Shown here: piece after piece, positions 1 through 7,020 of the stretch
Layout: each line of letters starts with the position of its first letter
Position numbering within the stretch: the first letter of the stretch is position 1
From: SIG480 sp045533555
Lineage (GTDB): Bacteria > Bacillota > Clostridia > Oscillospirales > JAAYXM01
Assembly (NCBI GenBank): GCA_045533555.1
Contig: JAZSHZ010000213.1
Span: 1 to 7,024 of the forward strand
Direction: 5' to 3'
DNA: 7,024 bases
The notes under the pieces: generated by a model
Seen by the model: the letters and a program-made list of their open reading frames with translations, nothing else
Told to the model about the DNA's origin: nothing
The model's database searches: none
Made by a program: the position numbers and the translations under genes

Positions 1-917
1 TGCCATATCATCATAACAAGACCGCCGCCATTGGGTCTGCTGCAGGTGAGCGCGCGCTTTCTGCCAGTCATCGAGACCTCTTCCATCTCGGGTGCCTGCG
101 GAACTTCGATGTCTGCGCGGTTCATAACGGAGAGGAAATCCTTCTCGTGGCGAAGTTTGAGCATATCGTAATCGACGTCAGAGGGGAAATCAATCTTATC
201 AAGGAAATTCTCGCCGAGGCGGAATTCCGTTCCGATATTGATGAGAACAGTGAATTCATTCGTATCCGAAACGAAAAGCTCACCGTTCTTTGCGGATACT
301 TTTCCGTCCGTGATAACGTGGATCTTGACACCGAATTTGTGGTTTCCGCAGATAGTTTTGCCGATAGCCTGAATTTCGTTGCCTTCTGCCTTCTGCGAGA
401 GCTTTCTTTCCTTGTCATAGCCGATTGTGGCATCGAGCTTATCACCGTCGCTCTTGACGTTATATACGATGACATTGTCGGGATATGATGCGAAGCACGT
501 TCTTGTGTAGTGTGTGCCGCGCATATCATATTCAACTGTTGCGACACCGCGCATAATGTCGAGCTCGTGGCGGTAGTTGCGCGCATGGTTCGTCTCGTGA
601 AGAGAGATTTTCAGCTGACCTGCAGTTTCGTATGAACGTATTCTCGTAAAGCAATCGGAAAGAAGCGAATTTGCAAGCTTATCCGCCTCTGCAGGCTTAC
701 CCTCACGGAAAAGGTTTTTTATAACCTCAAGCTTTTCGGGCATTTTCGGATTTGGCTCACCGCCCGGCTGAGAAGCCCAGACGGTTTCCTCGTTCAAGAA
801 CATGACCTCTTCACCGATGCCGCACATAAGCGTGCCGCCCATTCTTCCGTTACCGACGGGGATGCTGTCAAGAAGTCTTGTCGCCGGTGTGACATCAAAA
901 ATTCTGTATTCGCGCAT
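1..917 (-). CDS. GH95 alpha-L-fucosidase-like enzyme, N-terminal part (runs off left edge)
   Basis: An open reading frame of 305 codons starts with ATG at 915-917 and reads without a stop to base 1, so the gene is cut by the window, not broken. The start is supported by GAGGTGA (minus strand, 924-930) six bases upstream. The N-terminus carries the family signatures SIPVGNGRMGG (about residues 18-28), LNEETVWAS (about 41-49) and GGEPNPKMPEKLEVIK, which belong to the N-terminal beta-sandwich domain of GH95 enzymes. The visible part stops just as the alpha/alpha barrel begins (GGGLVMMIW), so no catalytic residue can be checked. It is a sister copy of the gene at 937-3231: about 50 differences in 305 residues by hand count, with a one-codon insertion near residue 246. 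No signal peptide is visible. It is the third gene of the leftward operon, 19 bp after the preceding stop. Family assignment is secure; fucose specificity is inferred from the family. Confidence 0.9.
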   Translation of the reverse strand, partial: MREYRIFDVTPATRLLDSIPVGNGRMGGTLMCGIGEEVMFLNEETVWASQPGGEPNPKMPEKLEVIKNLFREGKPAEADKLANSLLSDCFTRIRSYETAGQLKISLHETNHARNYRHELDIMRGVATVEYDMRGTHYTRTCFASYPDNVIVYNVKSDGDKLDATIGYDKERKLSQKAEGNEIQAIGKTICGNHKFGVKIHVITDGKVSAKNGELFVSDTNEFTVLINIGTEFRLGENFLDKIDFPSDVDYDMLKLRHEKDFLSVMNRADIEVPQAPEMEEVSMTGRKRALTCSRPNGGGLVMMIW

Positions 918-936
918 TTGTTTTCACCTCATTATA

Positions 937-3231
937 TTATTTGCGTATAAGTTTGATTTCTTTTTTTATATCAACTGTCAATTTGCCGTCAATTGCGTTG
1001 TATATATTGCCGTCGGAGTCCTCAAAGGTCATCTGCTTCTGAGTTTCGGGAAGCTCAACCGTGGCTTTGCCCGCAAATTTTGCTTTGATTAAAATCTCCC
1101 GAACTGAAAAGTCATCCCACTTTACATCTAGCTCATAGCCACCGCGCGCGCGTAAGCCCCGGAAGGAACCATAGCTCCATTTTTTCGGGAGTGTCGGAAT
1201 AAGCGAAATTACGCCTTCGTGGCTCTGAATGAGCATTTCGGATATTCCCGCGGTGAAGCCGTGGCTTGCATCGACCTGGAAAACCTTGCTTGTCGGGCAG
1301 ATATCGACGAGGTTCGGCGAAAGCGTCGGGCGTGTTATATAATGGAAGATAAGCTCATCCGTGCGCGCCGTGTCGCGCGTTCTTGCATAGCAGCATATAA
1401 GCTGAGAAATGCTCCAACCGATGGTGGTTGCGCCCCAGCCTGCCGCATTCGCTCCGCCAGTGAGCCTTCGCTCAAGAGTTACCTTGATAGCCTCATAAAG
1501 CTCGGGAGTCTTTCTTGTGATTGCGTTGTCGGGGAAGAAGCCGAATGTATTTGAGAAATGGCGGTGGCCGATTTCCGTTTCTTCATAATCTTCGATCCAC
1601 TCGGCAAGCTGACCGTGTTTGCCGACGAAGAGCTTCGGAAGCTTTGCGATTGCCGCTTCTGCAGCCTTTGTGTCCTCATCGGAGATGCTGAGAATCTCGG
1701 AAGCTTTGAGATACATTCTGAGAAGACCGCCGATGATTGAAGTATCCATCGTTGAGCTCATTGCAAGGAAGCATCTATACGGTTTGCCGTTTTCATCCTC
1801 AACAAGATATTCGTTTTCGGGGCTTGAAGAAGGCGCATAGACAAGCCTTCCTTCTTTGTCCTCAAACATTGTGTCAAGGAAAAATATTGCACTTTCGCGA
1901 ATCATCTCATATGCCATATCGCGGAGGAAGTCCTTATCGAGCGTGTAGAGATAATGCTCCCAAACGTTGAAGCAGAGCCAGGAGAGACCGTGAGGCCAGA
2001 TTCCCCAAAGACCGTCAGCAGGGGAAGTGAAGCCATAGATATCGCTAAGGTGGTGAACGACCGAACCGCGTGCGTTATAGCCGACCTTTGCGGTATTCTT
2101 TCCCGATTCGAGAAGATAATCGCGGATATATTCAAAAAGCTGCATATGGCAATCGGAAAGGTTTGCGACCTCAGCCGGCCAATAATTCATCTGCAGATTG
2201 ATATTTGTGTGATAATCCGAGCTCCAGGGGGAAACATCGGACTGAACCCATAATCCCTGAAGATTTGCAGGGAGTGTTCCGGGGCGGCTTGATGAGGCAA
2301 GGAGATATCTGCCGAATTGCCATATCATCATAACAAGTCCGCCGTCATTCGGCTTGTTGTCACCAAGTGCCTCCTGCCTTACGGACATCGAGACATCTTC
2401 CATCCCGGGAGACTGCGGAAGTTCAATATCCGCGCGGTTCATAACGGAGAGAAAGTCCTCTTCATGGCGCGATTTGAGCATATCATAATCGGTATCGGGA
2501 AATTTGATTTTATCCGCAAAATTCTCGCCGAGGCGGAATTCCGTTCCGATATTGATGAGAAGCGTAAATTCATTTGTGTCCGAAACGAAAAGCTCACCGT
2601 TCTTTGCGGATATTTTTCCGTCTGTGATAACGCGGATTATGACGCAGAATTTGTGGTTTCCGCAAATAGTTTTGCCGATAGCTCGGATTTCGTTGCCTTC
2701 TGCCTTCTGCGAAAGCTTTCTTTCCTTGTCATAGCCAATTGCGGCATCGAGCTTATCCCCGTCGCTCTTGACGTTATAGACGATGATGTTGTCGGGATAT
2801 GATGCAAAGCAAGTTCTTGTGTAATGCGTTCCGCGTATATCATATTCAATCGTTGAGACGCCGCGCATGATATCAAGCTCACGGCGGTAGTTGCGCGCGT
2901 GGTCGGTATCGTGGAGCGATATTTTGAGCTGACCTGCCGATTCATATGAACGGATTCGTGTAAAGCAATCGGAAAGAAGCGAGTTTGCAAGCTTATCCGC
3001 CTCTGCCGGTCTGCCATCACGGAAGAGGTTTTTGATAACCTCAAGCTTTTCGGGCATTTTCGGATTAGGTTCACCGCCCGGCTGAGAAGCCCAGATGGTT
3101 TCCTCGTTCAGGTACATGACCTCTTCACCGATGCCGCACATAAGTGTGCCGCCCATTCTTCCGTTACCGACGGGGATGCTTTCCGTCCAGTTTCTGACCG
3201 GGAAGGTCTCAAATAATTTATATTCTCGCAT
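937..3231 (-). CDS. GH95 family glycoside hydrolase, probable cytoplasmic alpha-L-fucosidase
   Basis: This 764-residue protein has the usual single-domain-set length of GH95. It has an N-terminal beta domain (about 1-270, with IPVGNGRMGG at 19-28 and LNEETIWAS at 41-49), an alpha/alpha barrel (about 295-670) and a short C-terminal beta domain (to 764). The asparagine pair used by characterised GH95 fucosidases fits N343 and N345 in HTNINLQMNYWPAE. The general acid fits E472 in APSSSPENEY, and the base-activating Asp fits D654 in FQVDASHG. His341, two residues before the first Asn, is as I recall typical of fucosidases, with Thr in alpha-L-galactosidases. FQVDASHG is odd: the family normally has Asn-Phe where this protein has Ser-His. 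No signal peptide or membrane segment is seen, so cytoplasmic action on imported fucosides is inferred. ATG at 3229-3231 follows AGGAG (3236-3240) after four bases. It lies 11 bp after the upstream gene in one operon. Exact substrate is unknown. Confidence 0.93.
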   Translation of the reverse strand: MREYKLFETFPVRNWTESIPVGNGRMGGTLMCGIGEEVMYLNEETIWASQPGGEPNPKMPEKLEVIKNLFRDGRPAEADKLANSLLSDCFTRIRSYESAGQLKISLHDTDHARNYRRELDIMRGVSTIEYDIRGTHYTRTCFASYPDNIIVYNVKSDGDKLDAAIGYDKERKLSQKAEGNEIRAIGKTICGNHKFCVIIRVITDGKISAKNGELFVSDTNEFTLLINIGTEFRLGENFADKIKFPDTDYDMLKSRHEEDFLSVMNRADIELPQSPGMEDVSMSVRQEALGDNKPNDGGLVMMIWQFGRYLLASSSRPGTLPANLQGLWVQSDVSPWSSDYHTNINLQMNYWPAEVANLSDCHMQLFEYIRDYLLESGKNTAKVGYNARGSVVHHLSDIYGFTSPADGLWGIWPHGLSWLCFNVWEHYLYTLDKDFLRDMAYEMIRESAIFFLDTMFEDKEGRLVYAPSSSPENEYLVEDENGKPYRCFLAMSSTMDTSIIGGLLRMYLKASEILSISDEDTKAAEAAIAKLPKLFVGKHGQLAEWIEDYEETEIGHRHFSNTFGFFPDNAITRKTPELYEAIKVTLERRLTGGANAAGWGATTIGWSISQLICCYARTRDTARTDELIFHYITRPTLSPNLVDICPTSKVFQVDASHGFTAGISEMLIQSHEGVISLIPTLPKKWSYGSFRGLRARGGYELDVKWDDFSVREILIKAKFAGKATVELPETQKQMTFEDSDGNIYNAIDGKLTVDIKKEIKLIRK

Positions 3232-3242
3232 AAGTCTCCTCG

Positions 3243-5519
3243 TTATATTTTAAGTGTAACGGTATCTTTTATATCAATCGTAAACTTTTCGTCAACAGCG
3301 GTGTATTCGTTGCCGCACTCATCACGGAAAATCAAGTTTTTCTGCGTTTTCGGAAGCTCGATTGTTGCGCTTCCGGGATTATCTGCCTTGACCGTGATTT
3401 CCGTGACGGAGAAGTCTTCCCACTTTGCGCTGACCTCAAAGCCGCCTCTTGCCCGGAAGCCCCGGAAGGAGCCGTGATCCCATTTTGCTGGAAGTGCCGG
3501 AACGATCGAGAGCATTCCTTCATGGCTCTGGAAAAGCATTTCGGAAACGGCCGAAACAAAGCCGAAGTTTGCATCTATCTGGAAACCGTCCGGAAGTCCG
3601 GGGTTTACGAATGTTGTGAGAAGCGAGTTGCTTGAACAAACTCCGATGAGTCTGTGGAGGAAGGGGAATGCATCGTCGCCACGGCGGAGTCTTGCATACA
3701 TGATTGCCGGGAAGATAATGCACCAACCCATGGTGTATGAAGGATTCTTTGTTCTGCGTTCAACTGATATTGTGAGAGCATCACGGATGTCCTTCATATC
3801 ACGGGTAATCATATTGAAGGGGAAAAGTGCATAGCCGTGTGCAATGTGATTATGACCGATATCGCTTTCAATGTGATCCTCCTGCCATTCCTGAAGCTGA
3901 CCGAAACGACCGATTTTAAGTGGCGGAAGTCCTGCCTTGAGGATGGGAGCAAAGCGGACGTCATCATCGTCAATGCCGAGGATTTTTGATGCCTCTTCAT
4001 ATACCGTCATAAGCATACTTATGGTCTCAATATCCATTGAGCAGTTCATTGTTATCCAGACGTTCCGATCTTCTCCGTTTTCGTCCTTTACGACATACTC
4101 GTGCTCGGGAACGGTTGAGGGAACGGTCGCATAATATCCGTTCTTGTCCTTTATCGCGTTGTCGATGAAGAATATCGCGGTTTCGCGTATGAATTCATAT
4201 GACTCGCGGAGAAAGTTTTCGTCCTTTGTGAAGAGATAATGCTCCCACATATGGTGTGCAAGCCATGCCGCGCCCATCGGCCATATGCCCCATACACCGT
4301 CGGCAATTCCTGTGAAGCCATAAATCGTGCTCAGATGATGAACAACCGAGCCGCGGGAATGGTAGATGAATTTTGCCGTCTCCTTTCCCGAGGGGAGAAG
4401 AATCTTGTTCATAAAATCAAAAAGCGGGGTGTGGCATTCGGAGAGGTTTACTACCTCTGATGCCCAGTAGTTCATCTGGATATTGACATTCAGATGGAAA
4501 TCTCCGTTCCACGGGCAGATGAGATCGTTAGCCCAGATGCCCTGAAGGTTTGCGGGGAATGTTCCGGGGCGGCTTGAGGAAACAAGGAGATATCTTCCTA
4601 CCTGCCACTGAAGCGCGAGTATTCCGCCATCGGGAACGAGTGCGCGGAGTGTCGGATGCAGACGTGTCGACATCGGAAGTGATTCGCAATCCTCAAGTTT
4701 TGGAAGCTCGATATCCGCACGGTTCATAAGCGAAGAAAAATCTTCCGTGTGGCGCGCGTTAAGTTCATCAAAAGAAAGGGTGGGGAATGCAATCTTGCTT
4801 TCAAAGTCTTCACCGTGACGGAATTCTGTTTTAATGTCACAGAAGACGGTGATGCTTGCCGCGTTGCTTACGCAGGCAATGCCGTTTTTGAATTCAACCG
4901 CACCGTCGGACTCGATGCGGAATCCCATTGCGAAACGGTGATGTCCGAAGAGCGTTTCGGAAATTGCGAGGCATTCATTTGCCGTATTGGATGAGGAAAG
5001 GCGTTTGGCGTATTCGTAATTTATGCGCGCATCGAATTTTCCGCCCTCGCAGGTGATGCGATAGACCATAATATCATCGGGATATGATGCGAAATATTCG
5101 CGTGTAAAATGTTTTTCAGCGATATCATAGGAAACGATCGCCTTGCCGTTTATAAGGTCAAGGTCGCGGCGGTAGTTCTCATAAGTCTCCGAGCCGTGGA
5201 GAGCGATTTTGAGCATACCTGCCGTACCATAGGAGCTGACTCTTTTGTATTCGCTTGAAAACTCTGTCTTTGCATATGTATCCGCCTCAACATCGCGCCC
5301 TTCGAGAATAAGCTTTCTGATGTGCTGAAGCTTATCGTATATTTCAGGGCTATGATCAGTTGTTCCCTCGCGCGAGGAAACGATTGTTTCTTCATTTAAA
5401 TATATAATCTCCTGCGGAATGCCTCCCATAACGAGCGCACCCATCCTGCCATTACCGATAGGGTATGCCTCTCTCCATTCGGTGGCAGGAACATTGTTGA
5501 AAATATTATAATTATGCAT
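3243..5519 (-). CDS. GH95 family glycoside hydrolase, probable alpha-L-fucosidase, first gene of operon
   Basis: This 758-residue GH95 enzyme is a distant paralogue (roughly 40-50% identical by eye) of the gene at 937-3231. The N-terminal beta domain shows YPIGNGRMGA (19-28) and LNEETI (41-46). The barrel holds the Asn pair N344/N346 in FHLNVNIQMNYW, the probable general acid E472 in VPSTVPEHEY and the Asp D649 in FQIDANFG; the beta C-terminal domain ends at 758. The acid loop departs from the common SPSxSPEN form, while the FQIDANFG motif is canonical. His342 two residues before the first Asn favours fucose over L-galactose. I chose ATG at 5517-5519 over GTG at 5526-5528 because the GTG lies inside the ribosome binding site, and the ATG start aligns residue for residue with the paralogue. 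No signal peptide is seen. It is transcribed from the promoter at 5549-5577. The catalytic fold is secure; substrate and linkage are inferred. Confidence 0.93.
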   Translation of the reverse strand: MHNYNIFNNVPATEWREAYPIGNGRMGALVMGGIPQEIIYLNEETIVSSREGTTDHSPEIYDKLQHIRKLILEGRDVEADTYAKTEFSSEYKRVSSYGTAGMLKIALHGSETYENYRRDLDLINGKAIVSYDIAEKHFTREYFASYPDDIMVYRITCEGGKFDARINYEYAKRLSSSNTANECLAISETLFGHHRFAMGFRIESDGAVEFKNGIACVSNAASITVFCDIKTEFRHGEDFESKIAFPTLSFDELNARHTEDFSSLMNRADIELPKLEDCESLPMSTRLHPTLRALVPDGGILALQWQVGRYLLVSSSRPGTFPANLQGIWANDLICPWNGDFHLNVNIQMNYWASEVVNLSECHTPLFDFMNKILLPSGKETAKFIYHSRGSVVHHLSTIYGFTGIADGVWGIWPMGAAWLAHHMWEHYLFTKDENFLRESYEFIRETAIFFIDNAIKDKNGYYATVPSTVPEHEYVVKDENGEDRNVWITMNCSMDIETISMLMTVYEEASKILGIDDDDVRFAPILKAGLPPLKIGRFGQLQEWQEDHIESDIGHNHIAHGYALFPFNMITRDMKDIRDALTISVERRTKNPSYTMGWCIIFPAIMYARLRRGDDAFPFLHRLIGVCSSNSLLTTFVNPGLPDGFQIDANFGFVSAVSEMLFQSHEGMLSIVPALPAKWDHGSFRGFRARGGFEVSAKWEDFSVTEITVKADNPGSATIELPKTQKNLIFRDECGNEYTAVDEKFTIDIKDTVTLKI

Positions 5520-5524
5520 GGAAA

Positions 5525-5531
5525 TCACCTC
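5525..5531 (-). promoter_or_regulatory. Ribosome binding site that fixes the start of the first GH95 gene
   Basis: On the minus strand the sequence is GAGGTGA, then five bases (TTTCC), then ATG at 5517-5519. A possible upstream GTG start (5526-5528) is part of this Shine-Dalgarno sequence and would have no site of its own, so the ATG is the likely start. The same GAGGTGA precedes the third gene of the operon at 924-930. Confidence 0.8.
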
Positions 5532-5548
5532 AATTTTATATCAATCCT

Positions 5549-5577
5549 ATCATACAACAGAGTGCCTGAAAATGCAA
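5549..5577 (-). promoter_or_regulatory. Promoter of the GH95 operon
   Basis: Reading the minus strand, a -35 box TTGCAT (5572-5577) and a -10 box TATGAT (5549-5554) are separated by exactly 17 bases, a good match to the housekeeping sigma factor consensus. Transcription would start near 5542, giving a leader of about 22 bases that contains the ribosome binding site. The repeated motif at 5581-5625 ends a few bases upstream of the -35 box, where an activator would be expected. No experimental support; assigned by pattern. Confidence 0.7.
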
Positions 5578-5580
5578 TGT

Positions 5581-5625
5581 ACTTTTGGGCGAAAAATGCA
5601 GCAAAAATTCACTTTTGAGCAAAAT
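5581..5625. repeat. Two direct repeats, 30 bp apart, between divergent promoters (candidate operator)
   Basis: ACTTTTGGGCGAAAA at 5581-5595 and ACTTTTGAGCAAAAT at 5611-5625 match at 12 of 15 positions, and their starts are 30 bp apart, close to three helical turns. Each copy is itself nearly palindromic: 5613-5624 reads TTTTG-AG-CAAAA, and the other copy has one mismatch in the arms. They fill most of the 64 bp between the two outward -35 boxes. Relative to the likely start sites they lie at about -39 to -83 for the GH95 operon and -52 to -96 for the dehydrogenase gene. A binding site for a regulator shared by both units is inferred; the family of that regulator cannot be told from the motif. 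Confidence 0.5.
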
Positions 5626-5641
5626 ATTCGCGATAATGCTA

Positions 5642-5670
5642 TTGAAATTTGCCGGCTGTCGGAGTATAAT
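5642..5670 (+). promoter_or_regulatory. Promoter of the opine dehydrogenase-family gene
   Basis: A -35 box TTGAAA (5642-5647) and a perfect -10 box TATAAT (5665-5670) are separated by 17 bases. Transcription would start near 5677, leaving about 23 bases of leader with AAAGGAG at 5685-5691 before the ATG at 5700. It is a strong consensus match, divergent to the GH95 operon promoter. Confidence 0.8.
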
Positions 5671-5699
5671 TTTTTTGACAAAGAAAAGGAGAGCTTGAT

Positions 5700-6941
5700 A
5701 TGAGTAATATGGAATATTTAAAAGATAAACCGATAGCCGTTCTCGGAGGCGGCGCAGTCGGAAAAACCTGCGCGGCGGATATGAAGCTTGCCGGTCGCGA
5801 GGTGAGACTCTATGACATTATGCCATATGCGAAAACTTCGCTTAAGGATATTGATAAGACGGGCATTCTTCTTGACGGTGTGCAGAGAAACAAATATTGC
5901 TTTGAGAGAAGCGGCAGAGCGTTTTTTGATATGATAACCTCGGATATGAAGGAAGCTGTTTCGGGAGCGGGTCTCATTGTCATCGCAATGGGTTCATGGG
6001 GCCACGAGCCTGTTTTCCGCGAGCTTATTCCGCATCTTGAGGATGGTCAGGTAATACATATTTTCACGGATAATTTTGCGTGCCTCCTTCTTCGCAGGCT
6101 TATGCGCGAGCTGGGATGCGATAAGAAGGTAATTATCGGTGGCTGGTCATCCGCGCCTTACGGAACAAGAATCGAGAGCATCGGAAAATTCCAGTTTCCT
6201 CACGTCGGTGCAAAATACCGCGCGATAACTCTTCGCGGTGCCGCTCTTCCGATGACGGATACGAAGGACTTTATCGAGTCGGTTAAATATCTTCCGTGTA
6301 TGGATGCCGTTACAAACGGTGACGGACCTGTCGAGGCAAACACTATCCTTGATGTCGATTTTGCAAACGTAAATCCGGTTATCCACGTTCCCGCAACGGT
6401 TCTCGGTGTTTCGACGATGGAGAACTGGGGTGTCATCTTCTGCGGTCACGATAAGACGACATATTCGATGTATTCCCACGGGCTTTGCCCCTCTATCTGC
6501 GAGGTTCAGTATAAATTCTATAATGAAGAAATAGCGCTCGCCGATGCCATCGGTGTAGGCTGCCCGAAGTATAAATATGAAATGTTCTTCTCCCGCCGCA
6601 GTGTTCTCACTCAGGAATATATGGGGCTTGATGAGGACGGAAACGACAATGTCGTATTTCCGCTCGATCAGCCGTCAAACGAGGGTAACACGGGCCCGAA
6701 CTCAATACACCACCGCTATATGACGGAGGATGTTCCGATAGGCTGCAAAATCTATCACGATCTCGGTGTTCAGTATGGCGTTCCGACACCCATCATCGAT
6801 TCGATGATAGTCCTCGCAGGCGCAATGCACAATAAGAACTTCTTTGCCGAAAGCAGATATAACCTTGCATACCTCGGTATCGACGGAATGAGCAAGGATG
6901 AGCTTCTCGACTACCTCAACAACGGAGTGTATAACAGGTAA
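5700..6941 (+). CDS. NAD(P)-dependent octopine/nopaline (opine) dehydrogenase family protein
   Basis: This 413-residue protein fits the opine dehydrogenase fold: an N-terminal Rossmann domain and a C-terminal all-helical octopine/nopaline dehydrogenase domain. Known members join a 2-oxo acid, often pyruvate, to the amino group of an amino acid while oxidising NAD(P)H, or run the reverse reaction. The dinucleotide loop is VLGGGAVG (residues 14-21); the acidic D39 at the end of the second strand suggests NADH. The probable catalytic His is H229 in NPVIHVPATVLG. R339 and D344 in HRYMTEDVP match, in order and spacing, the His212/Arg324/Asp329 set I recall from scallop octopine dehydrogenase. No signal peptide is seen; cytoplasmic. 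ATG at 5700 has AAAGGAG eight bases upstream; a second Met at codon 4 would be too far. It is divergent from the GH95 operon, has its own promoter and is followed by a terminator. The substrate pair is unknown; other oxidoreductase activity on this fold is possible. Confidence 0.88.
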   Translation: MSNMEYLKDKPIAVLGGGAVGKTCAADMKLAGREVRLYDIMPYAKTSLKDIDKTGILLDGVQRNKYCFERSGRAFFDMITSDMKEAVSGAGLIVIAMGSWGHEPVFRELIPHLEDGQVIHIFTDNFACLLLRRLMRELGCDKKVIIGGWSSAPYGTRIESIGKFQFPHVGAKYRAITLRGAALPMTDTKDFIESVKYLPCMDAVTNGDGPVEANTILDVDFANVNPVIHVPATVLGVSTMENWGVIFCGHDKTTYSMYSHGLCPSICEVQYKFYNEEIALADAIGVGCPKYKYEMFFSRRSVLTQEYMGLDEDGNDNVVFPLDQPSNEGNTGPNSIHHRYMTEDVPIGCKIYHDLGVQYGVPTPIIDSMIVLAGAMHNKNFFAESRYNLAYLGIDGMSKDELLDYLNNGVYNR

Positions 6942-6947
6942 TGCAAA

Positions 6948-6980
6948 AAAACGAGCCGTTTTCGGCTCGTTTTGCTTTTT
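6948..6980 (+). terminator. Intrinsic terminator after the opine dehydrogenase-family gene
   Basis: A perfect 11-bp stem, AAAACGAGCCG (6948-6958) pairing with CGGCTCGTTTT (6963-6973), closes a TTTT loop. It is followed by GC and five T residues (6976-6980), starting six bases after the stop codon. The A run on the left (6945-6951) would act as a U tract on the opposite strand, so the element could also stop leftward transcription. Confidence 0.92.
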
Positions 6981-7000
6981 GATTTATGGTATGATATAAT
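6972..7000 (+). promoter_or_regulatory. Promoter of a gene beyond the right edge
   Basis: A -35-like TTGCTT (6972-6977) and a perfect TATAAT (6995-7000) are spaced by 17 bases, and TGA directly before the -10 box (6992-6994) makes an extended -10. The start site would be near 7007. The -35 box overlaps the right arm of the terminator hairpin, so the next unit begins immediately. No coding start is visible before the window ends. Confidence 0.6.
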
Positions 7001-7005
7001 GATAA

Positions 7006-7020
7006 AGTACAAGTCGTACT
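7006..7020. repeat. Short inverted repeat at the predicted start site (possible operator)
   Basis: AGTAC (7006-7010) and GTACT (7016-7020) form a perfect 5-bp inverted repeat around a 5-base centre, placed at about +1 to +14 of the promoter at 6972-7000. Its position suggests a repressor site. It is short enough to be chance, and the sequence ends four bases later. Confidence 0.3.

Noticed and set aside
1..917. The leftmost GH95 gene as a truncated pseudogene
   Set aside because: The frame is open through base 1 and the amino acids remain aligned with the sister copy to the last codon, so the gene is only cut by the window edge.
931..936. TATAAT on the minus strand just before the third GH95 gene, as an internal promoter
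   Set aside because: No acceptable -35 box lies 16-18 bases upstream, and the start site would fall in or next to the ribosome binding site. The stretch is simply the AT-rich gap.
2317..2802. A 161-codon open frame on the plus strand, with a related one at 147-488
   Set aside because: Both are antisense to the GH95 genes and resemble each other only because the underlying genes are sister copies. Neither has a ribosome binding site or a recognisable domain, and the opposite-strand frames have full family signatures.
5526..5528. GTG as start of the first GH95 gene, giving three extra residues
   Set aside because: The GTG is part of the GAGGTGA ribosome binding site; the ATG at 5517-5519 is correctly spaced from it and aligns with the paralogue's start.
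5518..5703. A 61-codon plus-strand frame whose stop overlaps the dehydrogenase start in an ATGA arrangement
   Set aside because: It lacks a ribosome binding site, its sequence covers both promoters and the repeats, and the dehydrogenase gene has its own promoter and binding site inside it. The overlap is coincidental.
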